Source: Lysobacterales bacterium
GTDB lineage: Bacteria > Pseudomonadota > Gammaproteobacteria > Xanthomonadales > SZUA-38
Reading direction: 5' to 3'
Assembly: GCA_028285525.1 (NCBI GenBank)
Contig: JANQOZ010000026.1
Location: 1-64,000, forward strand
Length of the DNA: 64,000 nt
Under the pieces are notes generated by a model. The model was not told the origin of the DNA. It ran no database searches and was given only the letters and a program-made list of their open reading frames with translations. A program made the translations under genes and the position numbers. Below are positions 35,601 to 44,177 of the stretch, one piece after another. Each line of letters opens with the position of its first letter. Positions within the stretch are counted from its first letter, which is position 1.

Positions 35601-37520
35601 GTTACAGGTCTCGCCATCCGCGGTGACCTCCAGAGACAAACGAGAGCCCTCGATAAAAAGCGCCACATTCTGCAGGGCGCCGAAGGTCAGCGAGTCGTGC
35701 TTGAACCGCACCTCAAGCTGCCGGGTGATCTGGAACACAGAATCAGGGAAGCGAGTGCGATCCGGATAACCGTAGATGTGACTGAATCGAAGCAGGGGGT
35801 CGGAACCGGGCTCACGCCTCAGGGCCAGGCCGGCGCTCAACCCCGGCATGAAAGGGTCTTCGGTAAGCTCCAGCTCGTCGGCATTCACCGGCGGGAAGGC
35901 GAACGACAGGGTGTTGCTCGGCGAATTGCCGAACAGCAGCGGATATTTGAGAGGGTCGGGGTCTTCACCCGGCGCGGGCAGCGCCAGCTCGAGATTACCT
36001 TCGTGAAACCGGTTGGTTTGGACGTCGTAGAAGAAGGGGTAGACGGCGCCCGTAGCCTGACCGTTAGCGTTGATGAAACCGTAGCTCTGCTCCTCGTTGA
36101 GAAGACTCAGGGCATTGATCTTGAGCTGGAAAGGAAAGTAGCGGGTCCAGGGCAGCATCGGAACGTTGACGTTGTCCCCAAGCTGGCCGAAGACGCTGCG
36201 GGTGGCGTTGAGGGCCTTGGCAACAAAAATCATGTGCTCTGGATCAAGCGTGAACGTGAACTCACCATTGGCATCGGTAAAGCCGCGCGCCAGCGACAGC
36301 GGACAGGAAAACCCGGGGTTGGCGACTAGGTTACCGACGTTGCTGATCCAGTCCGAAAACTGGTTGTTGGTCTGCCAGGGGCCTGATCCACCGCTCTCCC
36401 GAGCCGGATCGCAGTCGCCATCCGGGCAGTCCGGGTCAACCAGAATGCCTCCCTGCAGGTTGACCAGCGCACCTTCCAACGGCTCGCCATCGCTGAAACC
36501 CTTCTTGAGCGACACCGTAAGGGTTTTGCTCGGCAACGGAATCCCGGGGTTCAGCAGACCCAGCTCAACGCTGCCGCTGCGTTCGTCCGGCGAGATAAAA
36601 ACCAAGCCGCCATCAACGGTGCCCTCGTTGATACTGGGAAAGGTTGCATCGCCAGCCAGAATGCTGACGCCGCTGACGCTGGCGGAAAAGGCGCCGTCCG
36701 GCTCCAGTGTGACCGACCCCCGGTTGACGGGCAGCATGATGCATTCGGTGATGTGGTCGGGCAGCGTGCCGTCTTCCGGGCAGACCGAAGTGACCACGGA
36801 AATGCGCGTGTCGGGATTCTGGAGCACCCGCGGCGGCAGCTCCAGCTGACCAGAAACACGGCTCGTTTGCTGCCGGCTCAGCGGTTCGCTGGGCAGATCC
36901 GCCGAGATAGCCCTGGGAACGGTGTAGGGCCCCTCTCCGTCCAGAATCGAAAACGGCGCGCTCGCGCTGACCAACACCACGCGTCCGCTGCGCCCCCGGA
37001 AATCGATGACGACCTCAGCCGGGGTGGCCGTTCGTTGGTAGGGCACAACAAAGCTGCCTTCGAGACTGCCCTCGGCTGCCTGCGGTCCAAAGAGACGCAG
37101 CCCTTCGAGCGACAGCGTGTACTGGCCGTAGGGCAGATTGGTGGCTGAGAAGATGACGCGCTCACCCGGAGCCGCAGCCGGCGGATCAAAAGTCAGCTGA
37201 GCCGGGTTGGATACTGTCACCCGCTGGGAAACGACAAGCGTTCTGTTCGCATAGAGCTCGAACTGATAGGGGCCGGGGCTAATCCTAGGCAGCGTCGCGG
37301 TCAAGGAAAGCGCGCCGATCCGGTCGGCAGTGCCGCCGGCCAGCGGCCAGCTGGCGCCCGACCCATCGCTGAGCTCAAGCTCATAATCAGACCCGGCAGT
37401 CAGCCCACCCACGTCGACCAAAACCTCTGCGCCGGGCGTTGGCGATGGCGGCGACACGGTCAGCGCCTCTAACTGGCCCGCCAGAACGAATACCCCCAAA
37501 ACCATTGAAACAAATCTCAT
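32667..37520 (-). CDS. Giant secreted protein with beta-propeller and CARDB-like domains and GFE C-terminus
   Basis: A 1617-residue exported protein. The ATG at 37520 opens directly on a signal peptide (MRFVSMVLGVFVLAGQLEA). The N-terminal third has Ig-like modules (YQFELYANRTLVVSQRVTV; FTLDPEHMIFVAKAL). A Cys-containing stretch (VGVCPLCIGAGGTFTPVDLC) lies near residue 930. The middle to C-terminal part is sialidase-like/propeller (LAAWVGDDGHIYSQEVSAGG, ALAVWTRDLDGDLAGNQRVF). A CARDB-type domain (ITVRFQNRGAPFAGEVPIQL) and a fibronectin-III domain (VVGYRVYRSTNRGPFVPIGT) come last. It ends TEVIFRSGFEPL. No catalytic motif is evident. It diverges from an ECF sigma gene that may control it. Confidence 0.82.
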   Translation of the reverse strand: MRFVSMVLGVFVLAGQLEALTVSPPSPTPGAEVLVDVGGLTAGSDYELELSDGSGASWPLAGGTADRIGALSLTATLPRISPGPYQFELYANRTLVVSQRVTVSNPAQLTFDPPAAAPGERVIFSATNLPYGQYTLSLEGLRLFGPQAAEGSLEGSFVVPYQRTATPAEVVIDFRGRSGRVVLVSASAPFSILDGEGPYTVPRAISADLPSEPLSRQQTSRVSGQLELPPRVLQNPDTRISVVTSVCPEDGTLPDHITECIMLPVNRGSVTLEPDGAFSASVSGVSILAGDATFPSINEGTVDGGLVFISPDERSGSVELGLLNPGIPLPSKTLTVSLKKGFSDGEPLEGALVNLQGGILVDPDCPDGDCDPARESGGSGPWQTNNQFSDWISNVGNLVANPGFSCPLSLARGFTDANGEFTFTLDPEHMIFVAKALNATRSVFGQLGDNVNVPMLPWTRYFPFQLKINALSLLNEEQSYGFINANGQATGAVYPFFYDVQTNRFHEGNLELALPAPGEDPDPLKYPLLFGNSPSNTLSFAFPPVNADELELTEDPFMPGLSAGLALRREPGSDPLLRFSHIYGYPDRTRFPDSVFQITRQLEVRFKHDSLTFGALQNVALFIEGSRLSLEVTADGETCNVEGDEYATVIPNAHRLTPGVYDLRLEASLQASDTPVSREFQLVVQPGPDWLASDTLDNPRISWAPDRLELIANEKPQMLDVSATVSDFDIGTLQNDSHNDAILTQSVDLNGFSSIRRFGMSDNQAMNRVPQNPPKGLNPPPLSGGGGTMEFGSEVPQTLIDTGKIPLFRYVWGVPPIADATLGVDFWFKLMLTYFGHVTVGDGVTSKVEINPVVQAGLDLFIDVSILFDIVSLDMTASPQIGIEMPFCVIDGAPQTSEELFKFLLRLSYEVSVGVCPLCIGAGGTFTPVDLCEGNGCPSSSPGSICPDSKLSALRLNANKGDEINRPQLSARYSAIASNGRGGSLAAWVGDDGHIYSQEVSAGGSLIDELAIASPRGITGLDTVWFSRDRGLMVWAQSALDETTFEQFRQDFRARGFDGNWQPVSSQQHLRYALYENGGWSAPMDLTLPNGGEGGVKLAVCADDPARGSGCPAGGEALAVWTRDLDGDLAGNQRVFFSRFNGGTWSAPERVDPGSSSKELQPSATYVNGNPVVVWVRNPSRSLADLAQRELAYRFLNSPDAGIVPTELAKGVASPIVRSDLLDRLIVAYSAATDTAAFLGNRRSLRLAIADCTLQPCSWAEQEILDDDQRRIYVERPQLEVTPEGFAVMVFRHLGYGSLNGQPLARADDSPGAISGLGDLAMVTFDLATNANYLEPLTVDGALNLNPEMAYDPLLGELLVTSAPAEAVVAGKNLPGAKRVISGGTGRLGTGAGPRLNRLGNVPDLAVVSISADAEWPDPFLPITVRFQNRGAPFAGEVPIQLNWDGPPDTGRFVWFETIPDPGIGGTTREYFVSFAEGDFPDEIHRLYVTIDPEGEFADRNGSNNQLTRLFGQLPVPEITSVKTSPRSRTTQIDFSPESDSRVVGYRVYRSTNRGPFVPIGTTFTHGYLDVTGDSDEQASYRLTSFSARGQESALGLPAERQPVKTEVIFRSGFEPL

Positions 37521-37660
37521 CGACAGTCCCGATTCTGCTGCTGCTCTATCCCAAAAGGCCGACGGCAAGGAGCAGCGCACGGATACGGGGCACCCCGGTC
37601 GTGAATTCAGGCCGCCGGTTTTCGAGCTAGAATCAGGAGCCACCACCGTAGAGTCAGCCG

Positions 37661-38239
37661 ATGACCCAGCCGGAACTCAGCTCAACGCGTGAGTTAATCA
37701 ATCGCAGCAACGCCGGTGATGACGGGGCGCGCGACCGCCTGGCCGAGCGCTGCCTTCCGGTGCTGTCCCGCTGGGCCCGCGGTCGCCTGCCCAAATACGG
37801 CCGCGACCTGTCCGAAACCGACGACCTTGTGCAGATCACCCTTGTTAGGGCCTTAAATAACTTGAAGGACTTTGATGCGAGGGGTCCGGGCGCCTTTCTC
37901 GCCTATCTGCGAACGGTGCTGCTGTCGTGCGTCAAAGACGAAGTGAGGCGGACCAGCCGGGCGCGACAGCGCATCGTGCTGGCGCAAAGCGTGAAGCTTC
38001 GGACCGCCGAAGGGACCGACAGCATCGCCAACCTCGAGGACCTGGAGGCCTTTGAGGCAGCGGTCAATCAGCTCCCGGAGCCGAAGCGGACCGCGGTGAT
38101 CTTGCGGGTTGAACTCGGCCTGGATTTCGAATCCATTGCGCGAGAGCTGGAATGCCCGTCCGCGAACGCGGCACGGATGATGGTCCAGCGGGCCCTGGCA
38201 ACGCTGGCGAAAGAATTGCCAGACCGAGAGGAATCGTGA
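37661..38239 (+). CDS. ECF-type sigma factor coupled to a Ser/Thr kinase
   Basis: A 192-residue sigma-70-family protein. Region 2 is LAERCLPVLSRWARGRLPKY and DLVQITLVRALNNLKDF, with FLAYLRTVLLSCVKDEVRR. Region 4 is LPEPKRTAVILRVELGLDFE with the helix-turn-helix SIARELECPSANAARMMVQR. Its stop overlaps the GTG start of the kinase (GTGA), so the two are translationally coupled. No anti-sigma gene is present; kinases of this layout are thought to control their partner sigma factor by phosphorylation. The divergent giant secreted protein gene is a plausible target. Confidence 0.88.
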   Translation: MTQPELSSTRELINRSNAGDDGARDRLAERCLPVLSRWARGRLPKYGRDLSETDDLVQITLVRALNNLKDFDARGPGAFLAYLRTVLLSCVKDEVRRTSRARQRIVLAQSVKLRTAEGTDSIANLEDLEAFEAAVNQLPEPKRTAVILRVELGLDFESIARELECPSANAARMMVQRALATLAKELPDREES

Positions 38240-40683
38240 GCGACGACGACAAACTCAATTGGTCTGAGATCGAACAGGAGCTCGGCGACAGTTCGCCTTC
38301 GCTCGATCGTTTGCGCCGGGTCGTATCGCTGTTCGACGACTTCAATAGCCCGGGCGCGGACAGGCCCGCCGGCGACTTCACCTGGCGCCACCTAAGCGTC
38401 TTCGAGCAGATCGGCAGCGGCAGCTTCGGCAGCGTCTACCGCGCCTATGATCGTCAGCTCCGCCGGTACGTGGCGCTGAAACTCCTGCCCTCGGGATCGA
38501 GCGAAATCCGCGCCTGGCTCGACGAAGCGCGCCGGCTTGCCCGGGTTCGGCATCCCAACGTGATCGCGATTCACGGCGCCGAAACGGAAGGCGACTACGG
38601 CGGCATCTGGATGGACCTAGTGGAAGGCATTTCGCTCGATCAGCTGCTCGAAGATGGCGCGCTGGCCGAGGACGCCAGCCATGAAATCGCCAGTGCTCTC
38701 GCGTCAGCGCTGTCGGCTGTTCACGAGGCAGGGCTCGTGCATGGCGACGTCAAGGGCAGCAACGTGATCGTCGAGCCCGGCGGCCGGGTGATTCTGCTCG
38801 ATTTTGGAGCGGCCGTGGACCATCGTCAGGGTGAGGCGCTGAGCGCCGCGTCACCGCTGAGCGCCGCGCCGGAGACGCTGGCCGGCGACCCGGCCATTCC
38901 CGAATCGGACGTCTACTCGCTCGGCATCCTGCTGTATCGATGCCTGGCCGGCCGCTATCCGTTTCAAGCAAAAACGATTGAAGACCTTCGGCGCCTCCAC
39001 GGGCAAACGCCCGAGCTGGATGGCCTACCCCGCGACTATCGCGCGCTGCTCGAAGCCATGCTGGCGGTATCGCCAGACTCCCGACCCGAAGCCAGCGAGA
39101 TTTCCGATCAGCTGCGGGAAATCCTCAAAGCCCCGGAACAGCGTCGGCGTCGTCGCTCGCTGGCATTGGCCTTCACAGGACTCGCCGCGGTCGTGGTAGC
39201 GACAGCCTTCGGCTGGCTCGTGTCCAGCAAGGCGCGTGAGACCTCGGAGCTCGCGGCAAGCCAAAGCTTTGAGGCGATGTCATTTCTGCAGCAGGTGATC
39301 GGCGCGTCGTTCCAGGGCGGTCGAGGCGTGGATGCTCGCGTCATTGACGTGCTGGAGGAAGCCCGCCAACAGCTCACGAACGAAACTGATGAATACGTGC
39401 GCGCTACGGTGGAGTACACCGTCGGTGGTGCATACGTGAGAATCGGCCGGAATGATGAGGGGCTGGAGATGCTGGACTCCAGCCTAGCGAGACTCAAAAA
39501 CATGGAAATCCCGGTTGAGGCCGAAATCGGTATGACCGCCTCACAGCTGGGCACCCAGCTGTGCGAAGGTGACCCGAACCGGGCAGAGGCGTACGCGGAG
39601 CAGGCGCTGGCAGCGGTTAAATCACTACCTTTGACTCACTCAGCCAATCGAGCCAGCTGGAAAGTGCTGGCCTGTGTTGCCGGCACACGAGGAGATCTTG
39701 AGGAGGAGGAGCGTTGGCTGCGACGTGCGCTGGAGGTGCGCCCTCCCTCCGACGACTCGAGCGACTGGGGGACGCAGGTCTTGCTGGGAGGCAATCTTCG
39801 GCGCCAGGGTCAAGTGACGGAAGCACGCAGCCTTCTACAGCAGGCCTACGACAGCATACTCGCCCTGGAGGGGCCTGAGCACAGGACCACCGAAATGGCT
39901 GCCGAATCACTGGCCTCGGTCCTCATAGAACTCTCAGAGTTTTCGAAGGCTGCGAACATTCTTCAGCAACTGCTGACCGCCGCGGAAGCGCGTTACGGAA
40001 AAGATAGCGACACTTGGATCTCAACGGCGACAACGCAGGCGATTGTTCTATCTAAGCTCGGAGACTCTGAGCGTGCGATTTCACTCAATCAGGAAGCGCT
40101 CGTGAGAATTACCACACTCTATTCAGCAGACCATCCTTGGGCAATAGTATCGCGGATGAATCTGGGAGTGCGCTTTAAGGAATCGGGGCAAATGGAGAAA
40201 GCCGAAGCCACGATGGCGGAGACTCAGGAGATGGCCGCCCGAAGGATGGGGGAACAGCATCGATTAACACTAATGAACGGTGTCAATCTGTCTGAGGTCA
40301 TCCTGATGCGTGGACGCCCTCTCGATGCGGAACCGCTTGCACAATCCGTCGCGGAAGCCGCGGCAGAAAGTTTGGGCGAAGAAAACGCCGTTACCGCCGG
40401 CGCCCGCGCAGTCCTGGCCAGAGCGTTACATGCCCGAGGTGAGTTCGAGGCGTCAGAAACGCAGTTTCGTCAGGCAATCGAATCTGATCGCGCCGGCGGC
40501 AGGGCTTCACTGATGGCCCTCGAAACGCAGGTCTACTTTTGTGAGCTGCTGGCCGACCAGGGGCGCAATGCCGACGTTCTTGCTGAGCTGGCACCACTTA
40601 GGGCCACGATTGAGGAAAAGCTCGGCGCTGACCATGCTTTGGCCAGGAAGGCGGCCAAGCTTGCAATCCGCGTCGACGGTTAA
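38236..40683 (+). CDS. Membrane Ser/Thr protein kinase with C-terminal TPR domain
   Basis: An 815-residue protein. The kinase domain covers about residues 50-310: glycine loop IGSGSFGSVYRAY, catalytic Lys in YVALKLL, catalytic loop LVHGDVKGSNVIV, DFG (LLDFGAAVD) and APE (SAAPETLAG). The Arg of HRD is replaced by Gly (HGD), so it is a non-RD kinase and may not need activation-loop phosphorylation. One TM helix (LALAFTGLAAVVVATAFGWL) follows a basic stretch. About 480 periplasmic residues form TPR-like helices of the NB-ARC-associated TPR_12 type (ERWLRRALEV, ARSLLQQAYDSILALEGPEH). I chose the GTG at 38236: GAGAGGA lies 4 bp upstream and it overlaps the sigma stop. Upstream frame extension lies inside the sigma gene. 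Confidence 0.9.
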   Translation: MSDDDKLNWSEIEQELGDSSPSLDRLRRVVSLFDDFNSPGADRPAGDFTWRHLSVFEQIGSGSFGSVYRAYDRQLRRYVALKLLPSGSSEIRAWLDEARRLARVRHPNVIAIHGAETEGDYGGIWMDLVEGISLDQLLEDGALAEDASHEIASALASALSAVHEAGLVHGDVKGSNVIVEPGGRVILLDFGAAVDHRQGEALSAASPLSAAPETLAGDPAIPESDVYSLGILLYRCLAGRYPFQAKTIEDLRRLHGQTPELDGLPRDYRALLEAMLAVSPDSRPEASEISDQLREILKAPEQRRRRRSLALAFTGLAAVVVATAFGWLVSSKARETSELAASQSFEAMSFLQQVIGASFQGGRGVDARVIDVLEEARQQLTNETDEYVRATVEYTVGGAYVRIGRNDEGLEMLDSSLARLKNMEIPVEAEIGMTASQLGTQLCEGDPNRAEAYAEQALAAVKSLPLTHSANRASWKVLACVAGTRGDLEEEERWLRRALEVRPPSDDSSDWGTQVLLGGNLRRQGQVTEARSLLQQAYDSILALEGPEHRTTEMAAESLASVLIELSEFSKAANILQQLLTAAEARYGKDSDTWISTATTQAIVLSKLGDSERAISLNQEALVRITTLYSADHPWAIVSRMNLGVRFKESGQMEKAEATMAETQEMAARRMGEQHRLTLMNGVNLSEVILMRGRPLDAEPLAQSVAEAAAESLGEENAVTAGARAVLARALHARGEFEASETQFRQAIESDRAGGRASLMALETQVYFCELLADQGRNADVLAELAPLRATIEEKLGADHALARKAAKLAIRVDG

Positions 40684-40717
40684 CTCCGCCCTAAGCGTGG
40701 CTGCTCGGCCGCGCGGC

Positions 40718-40990
40718 TTACGAAAGGCGAACCGCGAGAAAAACTGCCCCCAACAGTAAGAGCCAGCCGAGAAACGCAATTGCAGGTCGGCTGGTGTCCG
40801 GACGGTGACTGTCTCTGGCTCGCTGTTCCCAGAACCCGAGCGCCATCCAGAACGTCCACCAGCCAGGCCGGAAAATCATGCTAAGCGCCAGCGCGACCAT
40901 GAGGGCGATGGCAACGGCAGCGTCCTGGCTTTCCTGATACCCAAGCAGCACCGCAAGCAGCGCTAACGCCAACGCTATCCACAAAGCCAT
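40718..40990 (-). CDS. Small membrane protein of unknown function
   Basis: A 90-residue protein with three hydrophobic stretches (LWIALALALLAVLLGYQ, VAIALMVALALSMIF and FLGWLLLLGAVFLAVRL) and a polar loop (EQRARDSHRPDTSRPA). No family recognised. It converges on the kinase gene with a 34-bp gap. Support is topology and an open frame filling the gap between neighbours. Confidence 0.5.
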   Translation of the reverse strand: MALWIALALALLAVLLGYQESQDAAVAIALMVALALSMIFRPGWWTFWMALGFWEQRARDSHRPDTSRPAIAFLGWLLLLGAVFLAVRLS

Positions 40991-41151
40991 CCAGACCTCC
41001 TCACTCGACTGTCGCTCTGAGGCTCGGCCATACGCTCGGCTTGCCGCGCCTCTCGGGCCGCGCCCGCAAAACTGTCACGTCGGCAGCTCGAGCGACGATC
41101 TTTAGAGGCTTTGGCCAGGTGCTTCCAGCTGCTGCCGGAACAGGACCGCGA

Positions 41152-41703
41152 TCAGGCGATTTGTTGGAGCTGGAGCTTAAGGCGTTTCCTGGCCTGAAAC
41201 ATCCAGTTCTTGACCGTGCTCAGGGGCAGGTCCAGCTTCTCAGCCGTCTCGGCCAGCGAGTAACCCTCGATGAGGTGAAGAGAAACCACGCGCTTCTGGG
41301 GCTCGGGCAGGCGCCCAAGGCCGGCCTTCAGCAGATCGCCTAGTTCACGGACACGGCTCACCTGATTGGTCCCGTTAACGCTGTTATTCAACGTGACCTG
41401 CGGGATGGCATGCTGGCGTCGGTTTTCCCGTTCACCGGCCCGCATCGCTTTGCGCGCCGCGATACCGAAGAGCCAGGTCGACAGCTGACTGTTGGCAAAA
41501 AACTGATCGGCCTTGTCCCTGGCCGTCATGAGGGTGTCTGAGGCCACGCTTTCGATCGTGTGGCTGTCGCTCAGTCGACGACTCAGAAACCGCACCAGCC
41601 GCGGATGGTAGTCGTTGTACAGCTGCTCAAAACTCTCGTTGCAGCCCTGCCCGACCCGAACCATCAACGACCATTCCCGGATCCTGGCTGCTTTTGCACT
41701 CAT
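41152..41703 (-). CDS. ECF-type sigma factor
   Basis: A 183-residue sigma factor. Region 2: FEQLYNDYHPRLVRFLSRRL, then ESVASDTLMTARDKADQF and STWLFGIAARKAMR. Region 4: LPEPQKRVVSLHLIEGYSLA with the helix-turn-helix AETAEKLDLPLSTVKNWMFQ. The ATG at 41703 is chosen because AGGAG lies about 10 bp upstream; the frame extends 13 codons further without support. No anti-sigma factor or kinase is adjacent. It diverges from the Spondin_N-CHRD gene (235-bp gap), a possible target. Confidence 0.86.
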   Translation of the reverse strand: MSAKAARIREWSLMVRVGQGCNESFEQLYNDYHPRLVRFLSRRLSDSHTIESVASDTLMTARDKADQFFANSQLSTWLFGIAARKAMRAGERENRRQHAIPQVTLNNSVNGTNQVSRVRELGDLLKAGLGRLPEPQKRVVSLHLIEGYSLAETAEKLDLPLSTVKNWMFQARKRLKLQLQQIA

Positions 41704-41938
41704 CGTTTTTCCGCTCCTGACCCGTTGCGGGGACCCCAACAATTAAAAGACAGGTAAAGCGCGGATTTTCTTTCATCGAAAGCTTCAATCGTGCTCATTC
41801 ACAAAATCCATCGAAGAAAAAAAAACTTTTTGCCTGTTTGGCGGGATGTACGTGTAGGCCAGGGAACGCGGCAGCGAAGCTTGGCCAAAAATTACTTCCT
41901 TTCGCCTACTTGCTGAACAGAAAAAAGAGGATCTGACC

Positions 41939-43126
41939 ATGAACCGATTCAAAACATCCCTCGCCGCCGCCGTGACCGGCGTGCTGGCGGCTTCAGCCGT
42001 CAACGCTGAACCCGTACGGCTGCGGGTGACGATCGAAAACCTCGCCCCCCAGAACGCGACCTTTCTGACTCCTTTCTGGGTTGGCTTTCACGACGCCACC
42101 TTCGACACCTACAACGGCGGCACGCCGGCTTCCAGCCTTCCTATCGAGGGCTCCGTAGCGATGGAGCGGCTTTGCGAAGACGGCAACAACGGCCCCATTG
42201 CTGACGATTTTGCGCTGTTGGTCCCCGAGGGCGTTGACGCCACCATTCCCGGCCCCAACGGCCCGATCGCCCCGGGCGACATCACTGCTATGGAGTTCGA
42301 TCTGGACTCAGAACTGCTGGCCAATCGCTGGTTTTCCTACGCTTCGATGATCCTGCCCAGCAACGACTTCTGTATCTCCAACGGCAACCCCCGAGCGCAC
42401 CAGGTCTTCAATGTTGACGGCGAGTTTGTCGCCGAGAACTTTTTTGTCATCGGCAGCGAGGTGCTGGATGCCGGCACCGAGGTCAACGACGAAATCCCCG
42501 CAAACACCGCCTTTTTCGGGCAGGCAGCCCCCGACACGGGCGTGGTCGAAAACGGGCTGATCGGCACAATCGGCAGCGACGTGGACGGCGGTGGCTTCCT
42601 GCCGGCCGGCAGCGGCGGCATTCTCGACGATCCACGTTACGCCATGGCGGATTTCACCCAGTTCGGCTATCCGGTCACCAAGTTCAGCTTTGAGCTGGTG
42701 GATACCAATCAGCTCTTTGACGCCGTGCTGTCCGGCGATCAGGAAGTGCCGCCAGTGGCCACCAATTCGTCCGGCGATGCGCTGCTGGAGGTGTCGGATG
42801 ACGGCATGAGCCTGACCTACGATATCCAGCTGCGTAGTGGTTCAAACGGACCGCTCAGCCAGGTCACCATGGCGCACCTGCACCTTGCACCGGCCGGTGA
42901 AAACGGTCCGGTAATCGTCAACCTGCTGCCAGGCATCGACACCTCTCGCCTCGTCCCAATTCGGGAACTGGTTGGCGAAGTCAACGCCGCTGACCTCGTT
43001 GGACCGCTGGCCGGACAGCCGCTGACGGCGCTGCTGGACGCCATGGACGCCGGCGATGTCTACATCAACATCCACACCCGCCGGAACCCCGCGGGCGAAC
43101 TCCGCGGGCAGATCAGCGGAAACTGA
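41939..43126 (+). CDS. Exported Spondin_N and CHRD domain protein
   Basis: A 395-residue protein. A signal peptide (FKTSLAAAVTGVLAASAVNA) precedes a Spondin_N domain (RLRVTIENLAPQNATFLTPF to about residue 190, with WVGFHDATFDTYNGG). A CHRD domain follows from about residue 265 (FDAVLSGDQEVPPVATNSSG, MAHLHLAPAGENGPVIVNLL, VYINIHTRRNPAGELRGQIS). CHRD is named from chordin and binds metals or protein partners; the bacterial role is unknown. It lacks the GFE C-terminus. It has its own terminator downstream and an ECF sigma gene divergent upstream. Confidence 0.88.
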   Translation: MNRFKTSLAAAVTGVLAASAVNAEPVRLRVTIENLAPQNATFLTPFWVGFHDATFDTYNGGTPASSLPIEGSVAMERLCEDGNNGPIADDFALLVPEGVDATIPGPNGPIAPGDITAMEFDLDSELLANRWFSYASMILPSNDFCISNGNPRAHQVFNVDGEFVAENFFVIGSEVLDAGTEVNDEIPANTAFFGQAAPDTGVVENGLIGTIGSDVDGGGFLPAGSGGILDDPRYAMADFTQFGYPVTKFSFELVDTNQLFDAVLSGDQEVPPVATNSSGDALLEVSDDGMSLTYDIQLRSGSNGPLSQVTMAHLHLAPAGENGPVIVNLLPGIDTSRLVPIRELVGEVNAADLVGPLAGQPLTALLDAMDAGDVYINIHTRRNPAGELRGQISGN

Positions 43127-43152
43127 TCCCAACCCGCCGCATCACTCCCTTT

Positions 43153-43179
43153 GGCCCGCCAACTCGGCGGGCCTTTTTT
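43153..43179 (+). terminator. Rho-independent terminator of the Spondin_N-CHRD gene
   Basis: A perfect 8-bp stem, GGCCCGCC (43153-43160) with GGCGGGCC (43166-43173), has loop AACTC and is followed by six T residues. It lies 26 bp after the stop codon and just before the end of the convergent DUF1203 gene. Confidence 0.92.
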
Positions 43180-43180
43180 G

Positions 43181-43654
43181 TTAGCTGGCGGCCCGGCGAA
43201 TTTCCGCCGAGAAACAGCCGTGGGCCGCGTTATGGGCGTGGAGGTACGCCACCTCCGGGCGTTCCAGCGCAGCGGTAATTTTCCGCTCCAGCCCCTGCTC
43301 CACGCACAGATCAGCGCCGCGCAGGCTGCCTTCGGCGTCGAAGAGCCTCAGCGCGATCGGCCTTCCCCGCATCACCGGCGGCAACTCGTCGACGAACCTG
43401 GCCTCTGTGGACGCGTTTTCCCGCACGTAGATGGCAAAGCTCGATCGATAGGGGCTGTTCACGTGATGACTGACATAGTTGAACAGCAGCACCGGCTCGC
43501 CGACCTCCGCATCTTCCAGCGTGACGCGGCAGGGAAACCCTGGCTTGCAGTTCGCGGTTTGGCGCAAAACGCCCTTCGCTTCGAGCTGGGCATCGCTGAG
43601 GCCCACTAGATGCTCAAAGCGAGAAGCAGGTATTCCAGAAATCACAAATGACAT
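43181..43654 (-). CDS. DUF1203 family protein
   Basis: A 157-residue cytoplasmic protein. The opening SFVISGIPASRFEHLVGLSD, followed by PGFPCRVTLEDAEVGEPVLL and FNYVSHHVNSPYRSSFAIYV, is typical of DUF1203, a family of unknown function often found near metabolic or stress genes. HAHNAAHGCFSAEI ends the conserved core. It ends against the terminator of the CHRD gene. Function is not known; assignment to the family is secure. Confidence 0.85.
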   Translation of the reverse strand: MSFVISGIPASRFEHLVGLSDAQLEAKGVLRQTANCKPGFPCRVTLEDAEVGEPVLLFNYVSHHVNSPYRSSFAIYVRENASTEARFVDELPPVMRGRPIALRLFDAEGSLRGADLCVEQGLERKITAALERPEVAYLHAHNAAHGCFSAEIRRAAS

Positions 43655-43752
43655 GGCGACAGGTCCGGTAAGCTGATGTTGCAGGCAGCTTAGGTTTACG
43701 GCCGAACCTGATCACTCCGTTTCTTGCGCTGCTCGCTGTTTCTCTGACCGCC

Positions 43753-44031
43753 TTAGACGCTGCCCGTCTCGCGGCGACGCTGTTCCTGAGTGAGCTTGCT
43801 GATGTTCATCACGTTCAGGGCCAGAACCACGTTGAGACCAACCAGCGGGACCAGCCCCAGCACGTGCCGGTCCGGGTCAAAGCCGCCGCTGACGAACAGA
43901 TACGCGTAGTACGCAAGGTACAGCCCCTCGACAACCATCAGCACCACCAGGAGGCCGGTCAGCGCTTTTTTCTTCTCGGCGAGCTCCTGGTCTGAGAAAC
44001 GCTGCAGCTTCACGTCCGTCCCTGATGCCAT
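43753..44031 (-). CDS. Small two-helix membrane protein of unknown function
   Basis: A 92-residue protein with a charged N-terminus (LQRFSDQELAEKKK) and two membrane helices (LTGLLVVLMVVEGLYLAYYA and VLGLVPLVGLNVVLALNVM), ending in an Arg-rich tail (LTQEQRRRETGSV). The arrangement suggests a membrane-anchored accessory protein. No family recognised. It diverges from the ExeM-like nuclease gene. Confidence 0.65.
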   Translation of the reverse strand: MASGTDVKLQRFSDQELAEKKKALTGLLVVLMVVEGLYLAYYAYLFVSGGFDPDRHVLGLVPLVGLNVVLALNVMNISKLTQEQRRRETGSV

Positions 44032-44177
44032 GGTTTTTGTCCAAGCCTAAAAGCCCTAGACTACGGCATTTCGCGCTGAGCGTCCGGTACGGGGCGTCTC
44101 GGAAAATGGCGTTAGCGCAAAAAAACTGACACACGTCCCCGCTAGGGTTGCTGCCTCAATCTAAGGAACGCTTACCA

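Noticed and set aside
34836..36329. 497-residue open frame on the plus strand opposite the giant secreted protein
   Set aside because: Same third-position GC shadow pattern, no ribosome binding site and no recognisable motif.
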